Below, one piece after another: positions 58,320 through 64,000 of a DNA stretch of 64,000 nt. This DNA comes from Polynucleobacter finlandensis. GTDB lineage: Bacteria > Pseudomonadota > Gammaproteobacteria > Burkholderiales > Burkholderiaceae. The DNA lies in contig NZ_JACVPS010000014.1 of the NCBI RefSeq assembly GCF_018881755.1, forward strand, positions 1 to 64,000, read 5' to 3'. A program made the translations under genes and the position numbers. A model generated the notes under the pieces. That model was not told the origin of the DNA. It did not search any database and was given only the letters and a program-made list of their open reading frames with translations. Position 1 is the stretch's first letter. Each line of letters opens with the position of its first letter.

Positions 58320-60163
58320 AGCAAATCGAAGCAATTAATGATTTTGTAATTAAATTTGCCAATGTGAATGGCTCTGGATCCGCCTCGGCGAATGAACTAT
58401 TTGCCAAAGCTATTCTGCGTATGGGCGTACCAGTCAGCCCACGCAATATTTTCCCTAGCAATATTCAGGGAATGCCTACGTGGTATGAGGCTAGGGTATG
58501 TGAGAAGGGTTATTTAGGTAGGCGCGGTGGCGTTGACATGATGGTCGCCATGAATCCGCAAACTTGGGATGCTGATGTTGCCGAAATCGAGCCAGGAGGA
58601 TATCTTTTCTACGATTCCACACGCCCAATACCGGAAGATAAGTTCCGCAAAGACATTCATGTCATTGGCGTGCCTCTTACGGAAATTAGCAATTCAGCAT
58701 ATAGCGATGCTAGGCAACGTCAATTGTTTAAGAACATCATTTATGTTGGCGCCTTGTCGGTACTGCTTGGTGTCGATGCCACGGTATTCGAAAAACTATT
58801 CTCTGAGCAATTCAAAGGCAAAGAAGCTTTGCTAGATTCAAATATGAAGGCGTTTAATCTGGGCTTTGACTATGCTAAGAAGAACTTAAAAGCGCCTTTG
58901 GGTATTCAAGTAAGGCGCTCTGATCAGGTTGGCAATCGCATCTTCACCGATGGCAATAGTGCGATTGGTTTAGGTTGTGTTTATGGCGGTGCTACCTTTG
59001 CTGCTTGGTACCCGATTACCCCCTCATCATCAGTCCCAGAGGCCTTCGATAAGTTCTGTCACAAATTTAGGGTCGACTCAGAAACAGGTTCAAACAAGTT
59101 CGCCATTGTGCAAGCAGAAGATGAGTTGGCTTCGATTGGCATGGTAATTGGTGCTGCGTGGAATGGCGCAAGGGCGTTCACAGCAACATCTGGCCCTGGC
59201 ATTTCTTTGATGACAGAGTTTATTGGCTTAGCGTACTTTGCTGAAATCCCAGTAACGATTGTGAATGTGCAGCGCGGCGGCCCTTCTACGGGTATGCCCA
59301 CTCGCACGCAACAGTCTGACCTCATTGCCTGCGCCTATGCATCACATGGTGATACCAAGCATGTAATGCTGTTTCCTCAAGATCCACAGGAGTGTTTCGA
59401 GCATGCGGCTACTTCTCTTGATCTTGCGGAACGTTTGCAGACACCGATTTTCTTAATGACGGATTTGGATATCGGCATGAACCAACGGCTCTGCGATCCA
59501 TTTGTCTGGGAAGAGGGCCGCACCTATGATCGAGGCAAGGTCATGACTGCTGAGGATCTGGAATCAGGAAAAGATTTTGGGCGCTATAAAGATGTCGATG
59601 GCGATGGCATTCCTTGGCGGACCTTGCCTGGCACTCACCCCACTAAAGGAAGTTTTTTCACTCGGGGCACTACCCGCGATCCTTACGCGAGATATTCTGA
59701 AAAAGGAGTGGACTACATCTACAACATGGAACGGTTGTTGCGTAAATTTGAAACAGCAGCCACTATGGTGCCGCAGCCAGTTGTAAAACCGGCTAGTAAG
59801 ACCAGTAAATTTGGGGTGATTTATTTTGGATCCACCAGCCCAGCGATGGAAGAGGCGCTGGATGCTCTGGGAGAGGATGGCGTTTTCTTAGATGCTATGC
59901 GCCTACGTGCTTTCCCATTCCCAAAATCAGTCAAAGAGTTTATTGATTCCCATGAGAAGGTATTTGTAGTGGAACAAAATCGCGATGCACAAATGCACAC
60001 CCTCTTAATGAATGAGTTGGAAATAGTGAATAACAATTTGGTTAAAGTGTTGCATTACGATGGCACGCCGATTACTGCACGTTTTATTGCTAATGCTATT
60101 CAGAAGAGCTTAGGTGTTGCAGGCAAGCCCAGTGCATCTTCAAGCCGTAAGGAGTTGGCATGA
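58316..60163 (+). CDS. korA: 2-oxoacid:ferredoxin oxidoreductase, fused gamma-alpha subunit
   Basis: In the 615-residue protein the gamma domain comes first (about 1-195, including FVIKFANVNGSGSASANELF and RRGGVDMMVAMN). The alpha domain then starts near 215 with GCVYGGATFAAWYPITPSSS. This gamma-alpha fusion is typical of 2-oxoglutarate and related oxidoreductases. With the beta subunit it oxidises a 2-oxoacid to the acyl-CoA, reducing ferredoxin, or runs in reverse. ATGA overlap with both neighbours shows a tight operon. Substrate (2-oxoglutarate, pyruvate or other) is inferred only; symbol tentative. Confidence 0.88.
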   Translation: MKQIEAINDFVIKFANVNGSGSASANELFAKAILRMGVPVSPRNIFPSNIQGMPTWYEARVCEKGYLGRRGGVDMMVAMNPQTWDADVAEIEPGGYLFYDSTRPIPEDKFRKDIHVIGVPLTEISNSAYSDARQRQLFKNIIYVGALSVLLGVDATVFEKLFSEQFKGKEALLDSNMKAFNLGFDYAKKNLKAPLGIQVRRSDQVGNRIFTDGNSAIGLGCVYGGATFAAWYPITPSSSVPEAFDKFCHKFRVDSETGSNKFAIVQAEDELASIGMVIGAAWNGARAFTATSGPGISLMTEFIGLAYFAEIPVTIVNVQRGGPSTGMPTRTQQSDLIACAYASHGDTKHVMLFPQDPQECFEHAATSLDLAERLQTPIFLMTDLDIGMNQRLCDPFVWEEGRTYDRGKVMTAEDLESGKDFGRYKDVDGDGIPWRTLPGTHPTKGSFFTRGTTRDPYARYSEKGVDYIYNMERLLRKFETAATMVPQPVVKPASKTSKFGVIYFGSTSPAMEEALDALGEDGVFLDAMRLRAFPFPKSVKEFIDSHEKVFVVEQNRDAQMHTLLMNELEIVNNNLVKVLHYDGTPITARFIANAIQKSLGVAGKPSASSSRKELA

Positions 60164-61215
60164 CTTATATTAATAAACCGATTCTTCATCACCCAACATT
60201 GCAAAAAAATAAGGTTGGGTATACCCGCCGAGACTATGAGGGAAGAATATCAACCCTATGTGCGGGCTGTGGCCACGATTCTATTTCTGCCGCGATTGTG
60301 CAAGCATGTTGGGAAATGGACGTTGAACCCCATAGGGTAGCCAAGCTATCCGGAATTGGTTGCAGTTCAAAAACGCCAGATTATTTTTTAGGTGCTTCAC
60401 ACGGGTTTAATACCGTTCATGGCCGGATGCCTTCAGTGTTAACTGGTGCCAATCTGGCAAACCGCGATTTACTCTACTTAGGCGTCTCTGGCGATGGTGA
60501 TTCTGCTTCCATTGGTTTGGGGCAGTTTGCTAATGCGATGCGTCGTAATGTGCGGATGGCTTATATCGTTGAGAACAATGGCGTCTATGGATTAACTAAG
60601 GGCCAGTTTTCAGCGACCGCCGATCGAGGATCAAAAAGCAAGAAAGGGGTTGTAAACAACGATAGCCCGGTTGATCTGGTTGGCTTAGCACTGCAGCTGG
60701 GAGCAACCTATGTTGCGAGAAGTTTTTCAGGGGATAAAGAGCAACTGGTTCCTTTAATCAAAGGCGCTATTGGGCATGGTGGGGCAGCATTCATCGATGT
60801 CATTAGTCCTTGTGTCACCTTTAATAATCATGGTGGCAGTACCAAGAGTTATGACTATGTCAGGCAACACAATGAGGCCGTCAGTCGCATTGACTTTATC
60901 CCAATGCATCAAGAAATCACTACTGAGTACGCCCCTGGAGAAGCGGTGGAAGTACAGCAGCATGATGGCTCGTATTTACGCTTGCGTAAGTTACACCAGG
61001 ATTACGATCCCACCAATCGTTATGCCGCTTTAAGTTACATCAATGAGCACCAAGAACGCGGTGAGGTGGTTACTGGATTGCTGTATTTAGATCCTTTAGC
61101 CACTGATCTTCATGAAGCATTGAACACTTGTATTGAGCCCCTTAATTCTTTGAAAGAGTCAGATCTTTGCCCTGGCGAATCAGCCCTTCAAAAAATTAAT
61201 GCGGGCTTGCGCTAG
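60160..61215 (+). CDS. korB: 2-oxoacid:ferredoxin oxidoreductase beta subunit (TPP-binding)
   Basis: The 351-residue protein has the thiamine diphosphate motif GDGDSASIGLGQFANAMRRN and the cluster cysteines in CAGCGHD, GIGCSSK and ISPCVTF, matching beta subunits with one 4Fe-4S cluster. It completes the enzyme with the gamma-alpha protein. The gene overlaps korA by four bases. An NHGGSTKSYDY segment in the substrate region favours the 2-oxoglutarate-type clade, but that is not decisive. Confidence 0.9.
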   Translation: MTYINKPILHHPTLQKNKVGYTRRDYEGRISTLCAGCGHDSISAAIVQACWEMDVEPHRVAKLSGIGCSSKTPDYFLGASHGFNTVHGRMPSVLTGANLANRDLLYLGVSGDGDSASIGLGQFANAMRRNVRMAYIVENNGVYGLTKGQFSATADRGSKSKKGVVNNDSPVDLVGLALQLGATYVARSFSGDKEQLVPLIKGAIGHGGAAFIDVISPCVTFNNHGGSTKSYDYVRQHNEAVSRIDFIPMHQEITTEYAPGEAVEVQQHDGSYLRLRKLHQDYDPTNRYAALSYINEHQERGEVVTGLLYLDPLATDLHEALNTCIEPLNSLKESDLCPGESALQKINAGLR

Positions 61216-61237
61216 TCAAATCTAAACGGAGGCCAAT

Positions 61238-61678
61238 ATGTCAGATCGCACAGTGTCACAGTCCATTACCCATAGGCATTTAGTGAGCCTATTGCCTCAA
61301 GCGACGGTATTAGAGGCGGCGCGCATTATGACGAAGGCGAATACGGGGTCAGTTCTAATTATGGATATTAGTGGTGAGCTGCTGGGAATTCTGACTGAGC
61401 GAGATTTGATGACTAGAGTGGTATCTAAGCCTTTAAATCCAGAGACGACTTCCGTGTCAGCTGTGATGACGCCTAAGCCCCATTGCATCACCCCTGAAAT
61501 GACTGTGTCGAATGCCGTCCTCATCATGATTGAAAGGGGGTTTAGGCATTTACCCATTACGTCTGCTGCCGGAAAAGTCTTGGGTGTATTTTCAGTAAGG
61601 GATGCACTCCCAAAAGAGATCGGAGAGGCTGTGAGTCTCGCAGAATTTTTAGATCAAGCAGGCAGTACGCTAGCGTAA
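61238..61678 (+). CDS. Tandem CBS-domain protein
   Basis: The 146-residue protein is two CBS domains: VLEAARIMTKANTGSVLIMD with LTERDLMTRV, and AVLIMIERGFRHLPITSAAG with SVRDALPKEI. Paired CBS domains bind adenosine nucleotides and act as energy sensors. It follows korB by 22 bases with a GGAGG ribosome site, so it is probably the fourth gene of the operon. It might signal energy state to the oxidoreductase. Confidence 0.87.
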   Translation: MSDRTVSQSITHRHLVSLLPQATVLEAARIMTKANTGSVLIMDISGELLGILTERDLMTRVVSKPLNPETTSVSAVMTPKPHCITPEMTVSNAVLIMIERGFRHLPITSAAGKVLGVFSVRDALPKEIGEAVSLAEFLDQAGSTLA

Positions 61679-61718
61679 AGACAAATTCAACTAAAAAATA
61701 ACTTCTGAGGGCCTCACC

Positions 61719-61955
61719 ATGCAAGAAAAGACCGCTAAAAATGAACCCTATCCACTGCAAGTAGAGGCGGGTAAGACTTATTACTGGTGTTCATGTGGCA
61801 TTAGTAAAAAGCAGCCATTATGTGATGGCATGCATGAGTCAACCGATTGCACCCCATTGGAGTATGTTGCTACTAAAACTGAGACTGTATATTTCTGTGG
61901 CTGTAAGCAGTCTGAGAATGGCCCTTTATGCGATGGGACTCATAAGAAGCTGTAG
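61719..61955 (+). CDS. Double CDGSH iron-sulfur protein
   Basis: The 78-residue protein has two CDGSH motifs: CSCGISKKQPLCDGMH and CGCKQSENGPLCDGTH, each with the three-Cys one-His pattern that binds a redox-active [2Fe-2S] cluster. Such proteins move clusters or electrons. It lies 40 bases after the CBS gene on the same strand and probably belongs to the same transcript, extending the redox theme of the cluster. Confidence 0.88.
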   Translation: MQEKTAKNEPYPLQVEAGKTYYWCSCGISKKQPLCDGMHESTDCTPLEYVATKTETVYFCGCKQSENGPLCDGTHKKL

Positions 61956-61965
61956 ATGTAAGTGA

Positions 61966-62661
61966 TTACCAGGGTAGTTTTTCCCCTGAGTAAGAAAAGA
62001 AGCAACCTGAATCTTCTTTACCAAGATTCTGAATCACTTTCAACATGTCAGCAGCAGCATCTAAAGCCGGCCGGCCAATTTGCTCTCCACGAAAAGGTTG
62101 CGAGAGTCTTGAATTTACCGTTCCTGGGTGAAGCGCGATTAATCCGGTATTGGGTTTAGTTCTAGCAAGCTCAATCGCCGCTGTCTTGATTAACATATTG
62201 AGCGCCGCTTTAGATGCACGATAGCTATACCAACCACCCAAGCGGTTATCTTCGATGCTACCCACCTTCGCTGATAGTGTTGCCATGACACTATGCTGTG
62301 GGTCCAAGATTGTTGAAAAGTGTTGAATGGTTAAAGCTGGACCAATGGCGTTGATTTTCATCAGATCCATGAGTTGTTCTGAATTGAGATCGGCTAATTT
62401 CTTTTCTGGCATCCACTCTTTGCTGTGTAACACACCAATCGTATTAATAATAAGCTGAAAAGGGCCGCCCAAGGAGAGTGTCTTGGCTGCAGCTTCAATA
62501 GTTTCAGGATGTCGATAGTCGATGGGGTATTCAGAATGTCGGTGGATCCCAACCACTTCTATGCAAGCTTTGTCAGCCTGCAGTAGTTCCACAAAAGCCG
62601 ACCCAATGGTTCCTGAAGAGCCGATAACCAGGGCGCGAAAGGAAGGTGGTAGTAGTGTCAT
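61966..62661 (-). CDS. Short-chain dehydrogenase (CsgA-like SDR)
   Basis: The 231-residue protein has the nucleotide-binding GSSGTIGSAFVELLQ, the NTIGVLH segment, a Ser in VMATLSAKVGS and the catalytic YSYRASKAALNM (Tyr-x3-Lys). It resembles small C-factor-type reductases with unknown substrates. Convergent with the CDGSH gene and divergent from the DCC gene. Cytoplasmic. Confidence 0.86.
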   Translation of the reverse strand: MTLLPPSFRALVIGSSGTIGSAFVELLQADKACIEVVGIHRHSEYPIDYRHPETIEAAAKTLSLGGPFQLIINTIGVLHSKEWMPEKKLADLNSEQLMDLMKINAIGPALTIQHFSTILDPQHSVMATLSAKVGSIEDNRLGGWYSYRASKAALNMLIKTAAIELARTKPNTGLIALHPGTVNSRLSQPFRGEQIGRPALDAAADMLKVIQNLGKEDSGCFFSYSGEKLPW

Positions 62662-62724
62662 GGGGTCATTGGAATAGTGAGTGTGCTCTCAGCTAGTTTA
62701 TTGAATAAGTCTTACACTTGCTTG

Positions 62725-63138
62725 ATGGCGAGCAAACTGCAAAAACTGACTCTTTTTTACGATGGCGCATGTCCTTTGTGTCAGGCCGAAATTTTGTTTT
62801 TGTCTGGACGAAACGAGGCAAATTTACTGGACTTTATCGATATCAATTCAGAGCGATACGATCCGCAAGCAGTAGGCGTTTCCTGTGAGCAGGCTTTAGC
62901 GGCCATGTACGGGCAGTATGCGGATGGGACGCTAATCCATGGGGTGACTGTTTTCCCAGAGGCTTATCAACGGGCGAACTTGCCATTATTAGCTTGGATA
63001 TTCTCAAGACCTGCTTTACAACCCATCTTGAAGGTCGGCTATCAATTCTTTGCTAACAATAGACATGGCATTTCTAGGATCTTTGGGCCAAGCGCATTGC
63101 GACTGGTCAAATCAAGGGTTCAGAAGGTGGCCGTATGA
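62725..63138 (+). CDS. DCC-family (DUF393) thiol protein
   Basis: From ATG 62725 the protein has 137 residues and begins LTLFYDGACPLCQAEILFL, with the DxxCPLC redox motif of the thioredoxin-like DCC family. Members are predicted disulfide oxidoreductases of unclear role. A longer frame from 62677 exists but lacks a better ribosome site. It overlaps the next gene by four bases (ATGA), so the two are coupled. Confidence 0.83.
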   Translation: MASKLQKLTLFYDGACPLCQAEILFLSGRNEANLLDFIDINSERYDPQAVGVSCEQALAAMYGQYADGTLIHGVTVFPEAYQRANLPLLAWIFSRPALQPILKVGYQFFANNRHGISRIFGPSALRLVKSRVQKVAV

Positions 63139-63686
63139 AAGCTTATCCATTTGTAGTGAGTGTATGTGCAGCAAGTCTCTTACTGAGTTCGGTTGGCTTT
63201 GCGCATGATGCAACGTATATGAATGAGGCTCTTAATCCAAGCAGGCTGCAAGGTAGTGGCAAGCTCACGTGGTGGGGCTTGCATATTTATGACGCCTCTT
63301 TCTACCGCGGGGCCAATCCTGTCTCCGGGGAGTTTGCGATTGATTTACGTTATCAAAAGTCTTTTAGTGGTAACTCAATTGCCAATAGAACCATCGATGA
63401 AATGAAAAGAATTGGCGTGCCTGAAGTTCAGGCGGTGAGTTGGGGTAAGCAGTTAGCGACATTCTTGCCGAATGTGGAATCCGGCCAAAGCTTGACGGCA
63501 ATCTACCTCCCTAAGCAAGGCACCATCTTTTTCCATGACGGCAAGCAAATTGCTCAAATCCCAGGGGTTGATTTCTCCAAAGCCTTTTTTGGCATCTGGT
63601 TGGATCCAAAAACCAGTGCGCCAAAGTTGCGTACCGAATTGCTTGGTCAGAGTTGCCCGCCACCACTATTTAATGAGGCTTGTTAG
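63135..63686 (+). CDS. Exported chalcone-isomerase-like protein
   Basis: The 183-residue protein has a signal peptide (ending VGFAHD near 24) and a chalcone-isomerase-like domain: KLTWWGLHIYDASFYRG, IDLRYQKSFSGNSIANRTI and GTIFFHDGKQIAQI, and the ending FFGIWLDPKTSAP. In bacteria this domain has no proven isomerase activity and may bind lipids or fatty acids in the periplasm. Next gene is a lipoprotein of DUF3833; the two are commonly neighbours. Confidence 0.82.
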   Translation: MKAYPFVVSVCAASLLLSSVGFAHDATYMNEALNPSRLQGSGKLTWWGLHIYDASFYRGANPVSGEFAIDLRYQKSFSGNSIANRTIDEMKRIGVPEVQAVSWGKQLATFLPNVESGQSLTAIYLPKQGTIFFHDGKQIAQIPGVDFSKAFFGIWLDPKTSAPKLRTELLGQSCPPPLFNEAC

Positions 63687-63690
63687 TTAA

Positions 63691-64000
63691 TGAAATCTTT
63701 TCTCTTGAAGCTTGCTCCCGCTGTATTGTGTAGCTTATTGTTATTGGCTTGCTCAAGTCCAAACGTATCTCAGTATGCCAATGAGAAACCCACCTTAGAT
63801 TTGAGTGAATACTTTTCTGGAACGATTGATGCTTATGGCATCTTTACGGATCGTAGTGGTGTAGTGAAGAAAAGATTTACCGTATTGATTAAAGCCAATT
63901 GGCAAGTGATTGATGGTAAGAAAGTCGGTACCTTAGATGAGAGTTTTGATTACTCCGATGGCACAAAACAAAAACGCATCTGGACCTTAACGGAAGTATC
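63691..64000 (+). CDS. DUF3833 family lipoprotein, truncated by window end
   Basis: The first 103 codons are visible. A lipoprotein signal (MKSFLLKLAPAVLCSLLLLA then the lipobox Cys) is followed by LDLSEYFSGTIDAYGIFTDR and VLIKANWQVIDGKKVGTLDE, typical of DUF3833. Members are outer-membrane-associated lipoproteins of unknown function. It starts five bases after the chalcone-isomerase-like gene. Confidence 0.82.

Noticed and set aside
1..64000. tRNA, rRNA or CRISPR arrays
   Set aside because: No cloverleaf with a T-loop consensus, no rRNA sequence and no regularly spaced repeat of the right size was found by reading; only an isolated boxA motif recalls rRNA operons.

Overview
The window looks like a chromosome segment of a freshwater betaproteobacterium of the Burkholderiaceae, most likely Polynucleobacter. 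The reasons are moderate base composition, compact gene packing, Bug/TctC-type binding proteins, a fused LivM-LivG transporter protein, monomeric isocitrate dehydrogenase, DarP, and the DUF934/CysI pair. This assignment is inference from gene content; no rRNA or tRNA gene was found to anchor it.

Positions 1-3250 are accessory. They hold a partial YqaJ-type phage exonuclease divergent from a small XRE repressor with repeated operator-like sequences, a Phd/VapC toxin-antitoxin pair, a strongly structured gene-free stretch that resembles an IscB-type guide RNA scaffold (HEARO/omegaRNA), an uncharacterised Lys/Pro-rich-tailed protein, and an rRNA-type boxA motif before a strong hairpin.

Positions 3251-13250 carry ChaA, a siroheme/sulfite-reduction cluster (CbiX, CobA, DUF934, CysI), a serine hydrolase, an AbiE-like HTH/nucleotidyltransferase pair with a perfect inverted-repeat operator, two small membrane proteins, and a LigI-like hydrolase with its Bug-type binding protein. 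Positions 13380-23470 carry an enol-lactonase-like hydrolase, a TonB receptor next to a PQQ-type sorbosone dehydrogenase and a dihaem cytochrome c, an acyltransferase, DarP, a GMC oxidoreductase and an EamA exporter. Positions 23597-28500 encode a complete branched-chain amino-acid-type ABC transporter in which permease LivM and ATPase LivG are one polypeptide.

Positions 28560-32800 hold a probable iron-controlled flavoprotein system: outer-membrane protein, exported FMN-binding protein, ApbE flavin transferase and a cytochrome b-like membrane protein, read leftward from two Fur-box-like sites. Positions 32804-46410 are mostly housekeeping: exported nuclease, lytic transglycosylase, FKBP, MFS carrier, Icd with a structured leader, MsrPQ, lipocalin, metallo-beta-lactamase fold hydrolase, YdfG-like reductase, RsuA and PhhB. 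Positions 46533-54113 form a catabolic block (Bug protein, decarboxylating dehydrogenase, Tat-exported FMN hydroxyacid oxidase, isoquinoline-oxidoreductase-like pair, CitE-like lyase).

Positions 54328-61955 are the most coherent unusual block. It contains a hemerythrin, a mini zinc-finger protein, a secreted three-repeat cysteine protein, DUF2789, a P-II paralogue, a perfect FNR/ANR box, and an operon for a 2-oxoacid:ferredoxin oxidoreductase with its GltD-like flavoprotein/ferredoxin partner, followed by CBS and double-CDGSH proteins. It reads as a low-oxygen, nitrogen-signal-linked redox module in a lineage usually regarded as aerobic. The right end holds an SDR, a DCC-family protein, a chalcone-isomerase-like protein and a truncated DUF3833 lipoprotein gene.
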